Assembly (NCBI GenBank): GCA_947650365.1
Contig: OX393549.1
Coordinates: forward strand, 31,853,126 to 31,917,125
From: Chamaelirium japonicum
Taxonomy: Eukaryota > Streptophyta > Magnoliopsida > Liliales > Melanthiaceae
DNA length: 64,000 nt
Reading direction: 5' to 3'
How positions within the stretch are numbered: position 1 is the first letter of the stretch; every line of letters begins with the position of its first letter. Below are positions 33,569 through 45,082 of this stretch, piece by piece. The position numbers and the translations under genes are program-made. The notes under the pieces were generated by a model. That model was not told the DNA's origin and did no database searches. It worked only from the letters and a program-made list of their open reading frames with translations.

Positions 33569-35062
33569 CTATTCTGCCGGGAGAGGGTACTCTACGAGGA
33601 AGTCAGCGAGGGCCTGCCCTTTAACCGCTTTCTGTGGCACGAAGGTGATGTCGAATTCAAGTAGCAGCAGGGCCCACTTGGCCAGACGTCCGGAAAGCAC
33701 TGGTCTCGACATGATGTACTTGAGTGGGTCAGCCTTCGAGACGAGTCTGATGGTGTGAGCGAGCATGTAGTGTCGCAGCTTTTTCGTGGCGAAGATGAGC
33801 GCTAAGCAGACCTTCTCGATTGGGGAGTAATTCAGCTCTGCGCCAACGAGAGTGCGACTTAAGTAGTAGCAAGCTGTTTCCACGCCAAGTTCATTGTTCT
33901 GGGCCAGGAGTGCCCCCAAGGATTGCTCCTGGGCGGCGATGTAGAGGATGAGCGGCCTCCCTTGAACCGGTGCTGATAGGACTGGCGGCTTCAGTAGATA
34001 TGCTTTGATGTTTTGGAGTGCTTCTTGGCACGCTTCATCCCATTTGAACGACGCTCCTTTCTTCATGAGGCGACTAAAAGGGTGGCACTTTCCGGCCAGG
34101 TTGGCGATGAATCTTCGGATATACGCCAAGTGCCCCTGGAGGCCTCTGAGGTCTCGCACTATCTTTGGTGTGGGCATATTGACGATAGCATCAATTTTGG
34201 ATTGATCTATCTCAATGCCACGATGTCGGACGACGAAGCCGAGGAACTTGCCCGAGGAGACTCCGAACGCGCACTTGAGCGGATTCATGCGGAGTTGGTA
34301 CCTTCGAAGTCGTTTGAAGATTAGCTCGAGATCTTGTAGATGTGCCGACTTCTTCTTGGATTTCACCACGAGGTCGTCGATATAACACTCCACGTTTTGA
34401 TGAAGAATGTCGTCGAAGATTTTCTGCATAGCTCGCTGGTAGGTGGCTCCCGCGTTCTTCAAGCCGAACGGCATTACCTTATAGCAGTAGATTCCTTTCG
34501 GTGTGCGGAATGCCGTGAGCTCCTCGTCCTTGGGTGCCATCCGAATCTGATTGTAGCCCGATGATCCGTCCATGAAAGTGAGCACCTCGTGACCTGTCGT
34601 CGCATCCACCATTAGTTCCGTGATCGGCAAGGGGAAGTCGTCCTTCGGACATGCGTTGTTCAAGTCTCTAAAGTCCACACACACTCGGATTTGGCCGTTC
34701 TTCTTTTTGACTGGGATGACACTAGAGATCCATGTCGGGTACTTGACTTCTTGAATGAAGCCGGCTTCGATCAATTTGTTGACTTCGCCTTCTATTTGGG
34801 GTACCAGTTCTGGCCGGTAGCGCCTTTGTCCTTGCTTGATAGCGCTGGCTCCGTGTTTGACGCTGAGCTGGTGGACTGCGATTTTGGGATCGAGGCCCGG
34901 CATTTCCTTATAGGACCATGCGAAGATGTCTCTGTACTCTCTAAGCAGTTTGGTGTATGCTGCTTCCTCCTCAGTAGTCAAGAGTGTGCTGACGAATGTA
35001 GGCCGAGGCTCCGTCTCCGTGCCCAAGTTGATTTCCTTCAAGTCATCAACGGTGAACTGCAC
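33569..35062 (-). CDS. Tat element reverse transcriptase and RNase H
   Basis: About 497 residues. RT motifs occur in order: IRVCVDFRDLNNACPKDDFP, TFMDGSSGYNQI, FRTPKGIYCYKVMPFGLKNA, and the catalytic CYIDDLVV (about 34,371-34,390). The ordinary Ty3/gypsy RNase H region follows (SLGALLAQ, ACYYLSRTL, RLAKWALLLLEFDI). It copies the element RNA into DNA. It is encoded with gag and integrase on the minus strand. Confidence 0.95.
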   Translation of the reverse strand: MQFTVDDLKEINLGTETEPRPTFVSTLLTTEEEAAYTKLLREYRDIFAWSYKEMPGLDPKIAVHQLSVKHGASAIKQGQRRYRPELVPQIEGEVNKLIEAGFIQEVKYPTWISSVIPVKKKNGQIRVCVDFRDLNNACPKDDFPLPITELMVDATTGHEVLTFMDGSSGYNQIRMAPKDEELTAFRTPKGIYCYKVMPFGLKNAGATYQRAMQKIFDDILHQNVECYIDDLVVKSKKKSAHLQDLELIFKRLRRYQLRMNPLKCAFGVSSGKFLGFVVRHRGIEIDQSKIDAIVNMPTPKIVRDLRGLQGHLAYIRRFIANLAGKCHPFSRLMKKGASFKWDEACQEALQNIKAYLLKPPVLSAPVQGRPLILYIAAQEQSLGALLAQNNELGVETACYYLSRTLVGAELNYSPIEKVCLALIFATKKLRHYMLAHTIRLVSKADPLKYIMSRPVLSGRLAKWALLLLEFDITFVPQKAVKGQALADFLVEYPLPAE

Positions 35063-35286
35063 CCCTTCTTCGAGGACTGGAGGGCGTCGGGCAACTCGTC
35101 ATCCGAAGTAGAAGTGTCACCGTTGCCGGGATCCGTAATGGAGATATGATGGACGGCCGCCATGGGTGGGTGGGTGGGTGTTGAGACGAAGTCCTTGATT
35201 GGCATTTCCAGGCGATCGAACACTGACTTCTTTGATTATTTGACTGGCCCGAGCCTCTCGAACACGGATGTGCGTTTTTGATTCGA

Positions 35287-38200
35287 CTAGTCTTTACCGC
35301 CTCTGGTTTGCTTCCGGAACAAGGCTTGGCATCGAGCCCGTCGTCGTCTTCTCCTGCTGTCTGGATGGCTGAGGTAGGTAGAGAGTGCATCGGAGATTGT
35401 CGATCCTTCAACTGTTTCATCTACCATTCTCGCCTCGATGTAGTTCAAGGTGAAGGTCTTCTTTGCTGCGGTTCTGATGACCAGCGGAGCTTGACTGGAG
35501 CCGATGTCTCGGCGGTTCGGGGGAATTTGTTCTCCATTTTGAAACAGCCGAGCTTGAGTTCTCGTCATCCCATGTGGAGTTGCTGCTGGCGGAAGTGTGC
35601 CCATGGTGCTTTCTTCGTTGTAGCCGGCTTTGAACAGCAACTTGGCACCGTTTTGCCCCCAACTCCCTTTTGGCTTGAATCCGAGTTGCTCGAGGTCTGC
35701 CGATTCGACAGGTCTGCTCGGGTTCGGAGCTTGCGTCAGACTAGGTAGTGGGACCGTCATTTCTTGCAGAGTGATGACATTGGCCTGAGATAACGACGGG
35801 GCCTGCTTCCTTGTCGGAGTAGAAGGTGATCGCTCGGATTTACGGAGCCACTGCGGCGCGAGACGCAGGATAGGTGCCGTTTGGACTGGCAAAGGGGTAT
35901 GTTGCATTGTTCTTGGCTCAAAGCTGATGCGCATCCTTTGCCCAGGTTTCGGCGTTCTTTGGACCTTGAGTCTTGCCTCGTCAGAGGGTGGCGCCGGATT
36001 TGCGGGAAGAGGAGTCTTGTCCTTCTTTACTTCTTCAATCTTTTGGACTCGAGGGGCTTTAACTGGAAGAACTTCCGCGACCAGGCCCTTTGCTTGGTAG
36101 AACTTAGCGTCGGCCAAGTGTGCCTCGGCCTCGTTGAATGGCTTGTCGTCCGCAACTATGCACCTCTCCACGCCTTCTTCGTAGTACTTGAGGCACTGGT
36201 GCCAGGTGGATACCACGATGCCGTTCTCGTGCAGCCATGGTCTTCCTAATAGGAGACGATATGATGTCTGGCAGTCGATGATGTGGAAGAGGACCGTTGT
36301 ATCCAGCGGGCCGATGGAAAGCTTCAAACGAATGATTCCGACGGTGGACTGTCCGCCCTGGTTGAAGCCTTGAATGACCAACTGACTTGGCGAGAGCTGG
36401 TCGTCGGTGATGCCGAGTTGCCGCATCGTCTGGGTAGGCATGATGTTGACAGCGGAGCCACAGTCCAACAAGATTCGGTTCACTGGCTTCTCCTTGATGT
36501 ATCCCGAGACGTAAAGAGGCCGGTTATGCAGTCGCGTTCCGAGTTGCAGGTCCTCATCCGAAAAGGTTATCGTTGCATCACACGAGGCCACAGCTTTGCG
36601 CCTTTGATCGTCCTTCCTCTTCCTTTTGTAGCTATCCGGATCGGCCAAGGCCGCCGCCATTGCCAGGCGAGCCTTCTTCGGAAGATGCAAAGCCTCTACG
36701 AGCGGCATGTGCAAGATTGCTTCGTCGTGAGAGGCAGTGCCCCCTTCGTCGGAATCGTCTCCCTCATCTGTGGAGTCGCCTTCTCCAGAAGTTTCGCTTT
36801 CGTTCTTTCCTTCCGACGCCTCATGGACTTCGACCATGCAACAAGACACCTTGATGTGTTGGTCCGCTGGGAGGAAGTGATCTGGGAAGAACTCTTGCAA
36901 AGTTGTCGGCTCTGGAAGACTCTGCTGAAGGATATCGTCTTGGCTTGCTGGCGGCACTTTGAACGCCTTCCTCCCCGGAGTCTTGCTTTTCTTCTTGTAG
37001 GTCTTCCGCTTGGTGAATCCCCTCATCACACGGTCTTGTTTGAGCTTCTTTTCTTGCCATGGCTTTCGCCGCCGCGGTAGCATGACCCATGCTTCTTCGT
37101 CGGTGGATTCCCCTTCGCTAGGATGATGGTCGACAGCAGCAACTGGTTCCCTCGAAGGCACTTGTTCTTCCTGAGGCTCTACTGGCTCGTCTTTCGATCC
37201 CCAGCCGGTGGGCTTGATTTCGTCGATTGGAACGGACGGAGGCCTTGAGTAGAGGACGTAATAGTCGAACTTCCCTGAAGGCTGGCCCAGCAGACCGACT
37301 TCTGGATCTCCTTGCTCGTATCTCCTTTGGAGCGCTCGTTGGGATGCAGTATTGCTTGGAAGAGGCGCTGGTGTGAGCGATGGTTGCCCCCAGGGCAGCG
37401 GCGTTTCATCCTCGGTGAACGCAGGAATACGTTGACGTCGCTTCGAGACTTTCGGCTGGGAAATTGACTTAGCGATTGGAGCTTGACAGTTGATGCGCAA
37501 TTTGGGCATGCTTCGCCGAGCAGCAACGAGCACCGACGAGAAGGAGCCGAAGGTGATGGACGTTATGTTGGCTGTAGCAACCTCTTCGGAGTTGATCTCT
37601 ATCTTCCCTTGCTTAGCGAGCGCCATGATTCTTTCCTTGAAGACGAAGCATCTTTCAATGGGATGACTCACCACCCGGTGGTATTTGCAGAAGAGAGGGT
37701 CGTCGACGCGATGCATCTGCTCGGGCCTCTTCGAAGGAGGGAGTTCTATCATCTTCTCTTGCAGCAGTTGGTCGAACATAGAGGAGACTTCCGAGTCTGG
37801 GAAGGGGTATTCCTTGGCTTCGAGCTCTTCTAGAGTCATCCTCTGTCTCGGAGGCGGCGGTACGGCGATGCCCTTCTTCTGATCTAGCTTGCCACCGATC
37901 TTGAGCGGCTTGGAGGTTGGAGCGACATCAGCAACATTAACTTGCTTTGGTTTTGGTGCCGGTGGCTTGTCCTTCTTCTCCACCTTCAAGAAGTCCTTGT
38001 TCTTCGAGTCCCCGCGGTTTGCTAGGCTGAGTTCCATGTCATGAGCCCGAGTTGCGAGTTCTTCGAAAGACCGAGGCTTGATACCTTTGAGGATGTAGAG
38101 CAGGCCCCAATGCATGCCTTGGGTGCACATCTCGATGGCCGAGTCTTCAGACAAGCGGTCTCGTGAATTCAATGCGAGGTTCCTCCATCTGTCGATGTAG

Positions 38201-39378
38201 TCGATCACCGGCTCGTCCTTCCTTTGCTTGACGGCGGTAAGCTCGGTCATGCTGACGGTTCGTTTGGTGCTGTAGAAGCGATTGAGGAACTCTCTCTCCA
38301 TCTGATCCCAACTATCGATGGTCCCTGCAGGAAGATCAACGTACCAGTCGAACGCGTTGCCTTTGAGGGTGCGAACGAATTGCTTCACCATCTCGTCGCC
38401 ATATGTGCCGGCATTATTGCAGGTCTCGATGAAGTGGGCGACGTGCTGTCTCGGATTTCCCTTTTCGTCGAAGTGCTGGAACTTTGGTGGCTGGAATCCG
38501 AATGGGAAGCGTAGCTGCTGGATCCTCGCAGTGTAGGGCTTCGAGTACGCCGCCGTGATCGGAGGAAGGCTACTGCCGTGGGAACACATCATGTCGGCTA
38601 TCAACGCTTGGACTTGCTGAGCATTCATCGTTGCCGTTGTCGGAGGTTGTGTGGCCACCGAGGCTGGCGCTGGGGAGACGACTTCCAATAGGACGGGAGC
38701 CGAGGAGAGCGCTGGAGTAACTGCTTGAACCATCGGAGCAACTTCTGCAGGAGCGGGAGTTGAAGACGGAACTGGAGCGGCTACTGGAGAAGCGACGGGT
38801 TGGCCGACTACTGCAGCATCCTTCGCGCTTAGCTTTTGGAGCAGAGTGTTGATGTGGCGATCCTTCTCCTCCATCAGCCGAGTAATCTACGCCATGTGCT
38901 CGTTCATCTGCATGACTTGGAGCTGAAGAGAGGACAGAGGGTGGTGACGGAGAACGTCTCGGTGTTGCATATTCGTATCCTCGCCGTCATCATCGGAGAC
39001 GTAGTTACGCCGACTTGCTTCTGGCTGATGATTGATGTTTGCCCCCTGCAGAGGAGGTGCAACGTCTGCTGGAGAACCCGAACGGGCTCGGGGCTGGGGC
39101 TGGTCCTCCCCAAACTTCTGGACATGGACTCCAGGATCGAGGCTCGTTTCTTCATGCACCAGGGCCTCGTCGGCGCTTTGGCGAGCATCTTCGGTAGTAG
39201 CTTCCGGCACGAAGACGTCCGCAAGAGTCCGAGTACGCCGAGTGTAGACGCGCACCATCGGTGGAGGATCACCCTCCGGATTTACTGGATCACCGTGTCG
39301 GAGTAGAGGAGACTCGGCGATTGGTGAGAGGCTTGGAGCAAACGCATCGTTGTTTGTTCCGGCCATTGCAAACTTCAA
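35287..39378 (-). CDS. Tat element gag and protease region
   Basis: It starts near MAGTNNDAF (about 39,365), shortly after the primer site. The gag core lies around 38,100-38,350 (FDWYVDLPAGTIDSWDQ, EREFLNRFYSTKR, VIDYIDRWRNLAL). A zinc-knuckle-like CKYHRVVSHPIERC lies near 37,690. The aspartic-protease signature LLDCGSAVNIMP is at about 36,440-36,475, with the usual LLGRPWLHENG near 36,230. A proline-rich linker extends to about 35,300. The polyprotein forms the particle and releases the mature enzymes. It is nearly whole; about four breaks are spread over gag-pol. Confidence 0.9.
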
Positions 39379-39404
39379 GCAGCTTCTTCAGTCGTACGGA
39401 TGAA

Positions 39405-39438
39405 AGGAGAAGAGGTCCCACCGGGCGTGCCAGAAATC
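39405..39438 (-). other. Primer-binding site region of the Tat element
   Basis: Directly inside the 5' LTR the minus strand reads GATTTCTGGCACGCCCGG, followed by TGGGACC. TGGCACGCCCGG is placed where a tRNA-complementary site is expected. I do not assign the tRNA. Confidence 0.55.
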
Positions 39439-41608
39439 TGTGGCGTCGGAAAAAAGCGCGGGTCGTCTTTATTGCGAATCACACGAGATTACAAGTGTGG
39501 CCGGGACCCGGGTGGCTCGGGTGTAGCGAGTCCGGGTTGCGGCGTGTTTTGATCAGGGGATTGTGGGAAAGATCTTCTGGGGGATCCCTTTGATCCGTGT
39601 CTCCACGTGGTGTTCGTGCGAGAGCTCTGAAGGGGCTGCCCAGGACAGGGGTCTTTACAGGGAGAGGGTTTTGGAGAGGCTAAGGAATGTCCACCGTTGC
39701 TTTGTCCCTTCCGTGCTTCGCACTTTCTCGGCTAAGGGGTTTTCGGCTTCGTTCCTCGGTCTTCGTGTCTTCCTCGTTCCTTGCTTGACCTCGGTGTCCT
39801 TGATCGTCGGTTCGCGACGTCGATCGAGCTTTTGGCGTTGGCTTTGGCTTTTGCTTTTTGGCTTTGGCTTGGCTCCGGCATGGCTCTGGCTTTCGCTTCG
39901 CTTTGGCACTTGCACTTGGACGTAGCTGGGAGAGACTTGCGATGCTTTCATTCTTCCGGACTTCGCGTCGTATCGGCTAGAACGTGCGGTGCTTTTGCTC
40001 GTGGCCGGCGTAGTCGCTTGGCTTTGGCACTTGCGTTGCTTTGGCGCGGGCTTTATTGGGGCTTTGCTTTGGCTTCTTGCGTTGGCTTTAGCTTCAGCTT
40101 CAACTCAATCTTCTTCTTCGAACGACGTGGGCTACTTCTTCGGTGCTTCGACGGTTTGCGTGTCGACTGGACTTCTCTTCTTCTCCGGGCTTCTTTGGTG
40201 TGATCGGAGTCGAAGAATGCTTTCGAAGATAGTGGGGGTAGCACCGATCTCCGTGCGACGGTTGTGGCGTCGGCTTTTGTTGATGAAGACGACGAGGGTA
40301 GCGACGGTCTCCGTGCGACGGTTGTAGCATCGGCTTTTGTTGATGAAGACGACGGGGTAGCGACGCTTCAGACGATCTGCTCCAGGCTTTCTTCTTCGTG
40401 GATGGGGCAGGCGTTTGTCGAAGACGACGGGGTGATGACGCTTCGCTTCACTCCTCCGGGCTTTGGGGCTTGATCGGGATCGAGGATTTGTTGGAGACGA
40501 CGGGGTAGTGCCGCTCCTCTTTTTCTCCGGGCTTTTGGGCTTGATCGGAGTCGAAGGCTTGTTGGAGACGACGGGGTAGTGCCGCTCCTCTTCTTCTTCG
40601 GGCTTTTGGGCTTGATCAGAGTCGAAGGCTTGTTGGAGACGACGGGGTAGTGCCGCTCCTCTTCTTCTCCGGCCTTTGCTTCTGGCGTCTTCGGAGTCGA
40701 AGGGTTCTTCTTCTCCGAGCTTTCTTCTTCGTGCACGGAGTCGAAGGGATGATCTTCGTGTGCAAGGGTTTTCACGTTGATGAGGACTTTCAGTAAGCCG
40801 ATCCCTCGGGACAGGCTTGACTGTGCCTCGTGAAGCCTTGGGTCGATGAAGAAGCGTCTCCTCTTCTGCAGAGCTCCGGCGTTTCGTCTTCAATTTTTTG
40901 ACCATTTTTTCCTTCCCCCACCCCCTCTATTTATAGGCAAAGGGGAGGGGAGAGAGATATGGGAACTTTTAATTTTAAATCCCTTTTGTATCTCTCTCAT
41001 AATTACCCGGGATTTATTCATCCATTGATGAGGGGAATAACATTTAGTTGTTTTCCTTTTCTGGCGGGTGCAATTATGGCTGGATTTCGCACACGAAATC
41101 GATGGCGATCGGGCGCTTCTTCTTGTGCGTCGGATCGAGGGATCGGCGCAGATCCGCGTGTGTGCAGACGTCATACGCAACCTCCCCCCGCGCATGGCGG
41201 TATTTTCTTCCTTTTCTTTCTTTTCTTTCCTTTTCTTTTCTTTCCTTTTCTTTTCTTTCCTTTCTTTCCTTTCTTTTTCTTTTCTTTCTTTTCTTTTCTT
41301 TCCTTTTCTTCCCTTTCCTTGCAGGACCGGCCGGCCCCTCCATGGGGTTCGGGTCCCAATAGGGCCGGCCCCCATGGGGTTCGGGTCCTAGTAGGGGCCG
41401 ACCCCATGGGGTTCGGACCCTAGTAGGGGCCGGCCCCTCTTGAAGTGGGGTCCGCTCCTCTTTTGCTAGGCGCGAGTCAGGTCCGAGTCGTCGGGTTTGC
41501 ATCCACGTCGGCACGCGTAAGTCGGGTCCGGGTCCGAGCGCGTCGGGTTTGCGTCCACGTCGGCACACGTAAGTCGGGTCCGGGTCCGATGAAATTCGTG
41601 TGTCTACA
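39439..41608 (-). repeat. LTR (5' in element sense) of the Tat element
   Basis: 2,170 bp, colinear with 25,000-27,154 and about 98% identical by eye. The pyrimidine tract (41,207-41,325) is longer here by roughly 15 bp. Confidence 0.93.
40926..40938 (-). promoter_or_regulatory. TATA box of the Tat element promoter
   Basis: The minus strand reads CCTATAAATAGAGGG. A start about 30 bp further left (near 40,895) would give U3 of about 0.7 kb and drive the gag-pol RNA. Confidence 0.7.
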
Positions 41609-41613
41609 GCAGG
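41609..41613. repeat. Target-site duplication, right (GCAGG)
   Basis: An exact copy of 24,995-24,999. Confidence 0.9.
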
Positions 41614-42096
41614 GTACGGTGGCTGTCAACGGATGGTGGAAAAAAGGCGATGACGGTCGTAGTGGTAGTGTACTTAGCTGCAGGCACACCTGTGGTACAA
41701 CAGGGTGCAAAAGATATTCGAGCATTGGCTGACGAGCAACGTCTCGGGAGCGATGGGCACGGGTAGCGTCATACAACGAATCAAGTGCCATTGTTTACGG
41801 TAGAGTCATCAACGGGCGATGGTTGGAGCTTCCTTGATCATGACAATAGACGGGAGAGCGGCGGCACATGCACAGTGTTCAGTGAAGAACAAGGGTGCAA
41901 GTGGAGCACGCTCAGGGACAAGGTTGATCAGGAGGTCGGCCAAGTCAAAAGACTTGGGCAATCAACAAGTTTGGTGATTGGGCTCCTGGCGTGAGAGCAA
42001 AGGTGGCGATGACAATTAGGAGATGGATTTACGGTGCAAAGATGGTGATTGGTTTATAGAGATGCTCACGTCTTGTTATAATGCCAATGTGGAGAT

Positions 42097-42802
42097 TGTT
42101 AAAGATATGGCTCCAAACAAGCCGCATACAATCTCCATGGTTCGTGCGCGAAAAAACGGCGGAAGACAGAGCACCAAGGGGAGAAGGGTCGGCCAGGAAG
42201 GGTCATACGCACGACTGGTCCAGGTTGTGCGCAAGACTGGCATCGACATAATTGTCGGGCGAGAAGACGGGTCGGTTCGTGCGCACGACTGTGGCTGGCA
42301 GAACGCGAGTGATGCGTTTTGGCCTGCGTTTTCTCGTGGGACTCCTTCTCCAAGTCGGATACGAATGTAACCCTATAAAGGGGAAGTCCTAGGATGAACC
42401 TAGGGTATCATGGATCATCTCTAAAGCATAAGAGAGACCTAAGGGAGAGATTAGAAGGTAGCCATCATCAAGGGAAAGGAAGAGGAAACCATTGGAGATC
42501 GGTGGAGTTTCAAGAAGGGTTTATTCTTGTTCTAAGGGTGTAAGGCTGCAGGTTCTCTTCTCTCAAAGTGGGATCTCTTTGTGGGTGTATTAGGGATTGG
42601 GTAGAGGCAATTATAATTGTACTCAGGTTTTTTCCATACTAGTGAATCCATCGATCGGTCGTTGCCAAAATTTTCTTGGGTGTTCTACTTGTTCTTCTTT
42701 ATTGCTCGGTCTTATTCGTCTCTGCCGTGGGTCTTATTCGTCTCTGTCGTGGTGCTTCCATGCTCGTCGTGTTCTACTGTGCGAGGGCCTCGGATCTCAA
42801 CA
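42097..42802 (+). repeat. 3' LTR of the non-autonomous copia-type element
   Basis: 706 bp, colinear with 23,531-24,340 but with many substitutions and lacking the internal duplication of the left copy. The TTATTCGTCTCTGCCGTGGG segment near 42,715 is doubled here only. Confidence 0.85.
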
Positions 42803-43284
42803 GTCTCTACTCCCTAGCACTCAGAGCGTGCTGATAGGATATGGTGGCAATGGGTACAGGGGTTGTTTGGTAACAACAATTGTCCTGAAAGTTTTCCCGT
42901 TGAGAAGAGCACTGGGGCCAAAGATGATATTAGGGGATTTACGACCTCATCCCTTAACTTTCAATAATTCACAAGTATATAAGATGGAATTACTATTCAT
43001 ACCCCAAAATTACTTCATATATCCCGTTTATCCAAAGAAACTTGGCTTCCCACCTCATACCTAATTCATACCCCCATACCCTGAAAAGAAAAACCTCAAA
43101 CTACCATTGCATGCTTCCTTCCTTTCATTCCGCACCGCCAGAGCCGTCACCATTGAAGGTTTTCATCTTCCTCTTTCCTTCCTCCTCCTTCCCCATCACA
43201 ATCAGAGCCGCCTCCATTGTCGGAGTCGAAGGGGAGAGTTCGTGCAGAACCCTCCGTCTTAAATTAGCCAAAGATTGATGCGAT
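42803..43284. other. No gene recognised
   Basis: AT-rich sequence with pyrimidine-rich stretches. An open frame at 43,109-43,278 resembles no family I know and is not called. Confidence 0.5.
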
Positions 43285-43372
43285 GTAGGGCCGGCAATTT
43301 TGGACCCGACACGAAGTTAGCGGGTCTGGGTCAGGGTTAAACGGGCTCGGGTTGTAAGCGGGTCGACACGAG
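43285..43372 (+). mobile_element. Truncated hAT-type MITE (GGGTCGGGTC family), one end
   Basis: TAGGGCCGGCAATTTTGGACC begins a copy colinear with 63,090-63,175 (TAGGGCGGGCAATTTCGGACC). The copy stops after 'gtaagcgggtcgacacga'. Confidence 0.65.
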
Positions 43373-43986
43373 GCCTATGAAGAAAGATAAATTCCTCTTT
43401 TCTCCGGTTGCATCGCATCGTGCCGCGTGTCACCACGACCTTACCAATCTGGCATTCTCTTTCCAGCTGTGGAGTTGGCTTTTTTTTTTATTGATTGCTT
43501 TGGATCCTAAAAGAAATGAGAGAAAAATCTGGACCCTATTCAATGTTGGAGACAATGAAGTAGCAGCTGGACCACATGGGGGTAGTGGGCCCTACTGCTT
43601 AACACGTGACACATGCTCTCACGATGAGCACGCTCAATACGAACTGTCCATCAAAACCCCTTGTGTGGCTTCTTCAATGCCTATGAGCTGCATTCTAGCA
43701 CATGATGATATTTTGATTTTTCAAAATATCTCTATATCACTAGTTGGTTGTCTCTTTGTTTGGGAACTCTCATGACGCACTTACTTGAGTCATGACTAGT
43801 GATTCCATTATTACCGGGATGCCTTTAGTAAACGCATAGGGTGTCCATAGTAAAGTCAATTTGCAACATGAACCAGTGCATTGCACCCGTGTAGCAAAGT
43901 CCACTAAGGTAGGGAGATGACTACGTGTGTCTTTGTATTATTCCGGGATTTTCCATAGCTCACACACACCTACGCATCTACCATTA
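43373..43986. other. No gene recognised
   Basis: Contains an open frame of 132 codons (43,377-43,775) with no recognisable domain and no coding features beyond length. Not called. Confidence 0.4.
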
Positions 43987-44372
43987 GGGGTGGCTATGGG
44001 TCGTGTTGGGTCTAGTTTTGGGTCGTGTCCAAAACCCCTAGACCCGGACCCGACTCGTTTAACTAATCGTGGCTATATACCCGTACCCGACCCGCTTATA
44101 AACGGGTAGACCCGATAAGACTTGTTTACCACAACAGGTCTATTCAGTTGACCCAATCCGACCCAATCCAACTCGACCCGAATTGACCTAATAGGCCCGC
44201 TGATACTATATATTACAGTATCGGATTGCGGGTAGACCCGACCCGACACGAATCGTTGAATTTTAAATAGGTCTTCATGGGTCTACCATGTCCAGACCCT
44301 AAACCCGGACCCGACCCGTTTATTAAACAGGTCTATCGTGTCGACCCGTTTACAACCCAACGGGTCCAATTC
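43987..44372 (-). mobile_element. hAT-type MITE (GGGTCGGGTC family), second fragment
   Basis: It opens TAGGGGTGGCTATGGGTCGTG and follows the same succession of motifs as 60,952-61,350: aaccccTAGACCCGGACCCG, then actatatattacagtatcgg and ttacaaccc. The opposite end is missing. Confidence 0.7.
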
Positions 44373-44399
44373 CCCTGGACTTACTATGTTCTCTCACAT

Positions 44400-45080
44400 A
44401 CCCTTGTTTTTCGCTTATTGTTGTAAACCCGTTGCCCTCCACTTGGTGTCATGATGCAACTCGAGTGGTGGAGAATAACGTCAGACTTGAGTGTTCATAT
44501 TACTCGGTTTCTTCCAGGTTGACCACATACGTCATACCTCTGAATATCCTAACGAGTAAACGGATTCGGTCAACAATCCAACTGATGACCACCTGGTTAG
44601 GGTTTAATACGACGTAAGTCAAGCCAAGGAACACACCTCCCTTTTAGGGGTGTGGATGACCCACAACTAGTAGCCCACCAGACATGGTTCCTCAGGGTTT
44701 ATGATCGTTTTACCCTGAGCAGAAACACGGCTTATTTAGTGCACCAGTGTCTGTTGACCGATTTGTGCACCGTGTTGGTACCGTTCAGCTACAGATATTA
44801 TGCCTAGTAATGACCGTGGTGGAGACACCCACGCACTGTCATCCCAAAAGCTTATCCTGATAGAACGGCCAACCCTAGTCAAAGCTGCGAACGTATTTAG
44901 GTTACATGGGACCAGTCCATTGAGTCTCCCACTCAAGTGGATTACCATGTAGTCATGGCTCTCTATTCTGTAATCAGAACACGTACTAAGGTACGTACCG
45001 AGGTGCAATCCTAAGCTATTAACCATATATAACTAAACTATAGATTTTTACGAGCTGTAGATCTACCAATTCTAAAATCA
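44400..45080 (-). mobile_element. Inverted fragment of the copia LTR family seen at 8,863
   Basis: The reverse complement of about 44,640-45,080 matches 8,866-9,274 along its length ('accatgtctggtgg', 'gggtgtctccacca', 'ctacatggtaatcc'). The part from 44,400 to 44,640 continues beyond the point where the other copy is interrupted, so it probably shows LTR sequence hidden by that insertion. It is an isolated fragment without coding sequence. Confidence 0.65.
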
Positions 45081-45082
45081 GT

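Larger units (their letters stand above)
25000..41608 (-). mobile_element. Nearly whole Ty3/gypsy Tat-lineage retrotransposon with antisense gene
   Basis: A 16.6-kb element flanked by GCAGG duplications, with LTRs at 25,000-27,154 and 39,439-41,608. In element orientation (minus) the order is: 5' LTR, primer site, gag, protease, RT-RNase H, a second archaeal-type RNase H, integrase, then about 4.2 kb holding a gene on the opposite strand, polypurine tract, 3' LTR. The extra RNase H and the antisense gene are hallmarks of the Tat lineage. By eye the LTRs differ at about 45 sites in 2.15 kb (about 2%), mostly transitions, plus one length change in the pyrimidine tract, so it is young. It looks nearly whole, with about four breaks in gag-pol. 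Confidence 0.93.
23531..42802 (+). mobile_element. Non-autonomous Ty1/copia-type element hosting a nested gypsy
   Basis: The left LTR is 23,531-24,340 (TGTTGAAGATATG...CTCAACA) and the right LTR is 42,097-42,802 (TGTTAAAGATATGG...CTCAACA). An iMet-type primer site TTGGTATCAAAG (24,343) and the typical copia polypurine tract AATGTGGAGAT (42,086-42,096) complete the ends. After removing the nested gypsy element, only about 1.1 kb of internal sequence is left (24,341-24,999 and 41,614-42,096), with no gag or pol recognised, so it is a LARD/TRIM-like element. The LTRs differ at many sites and in length, so it is older than its passenger. No target duplication is evident (gttca against gtctc). Confidence 0.82.

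Noticed and set aside
43377-43775. 132-codon frame as a possible small gene
   Set aside because: No recognisable domain, no promoter or splice context, and flanked by MITE fragments.
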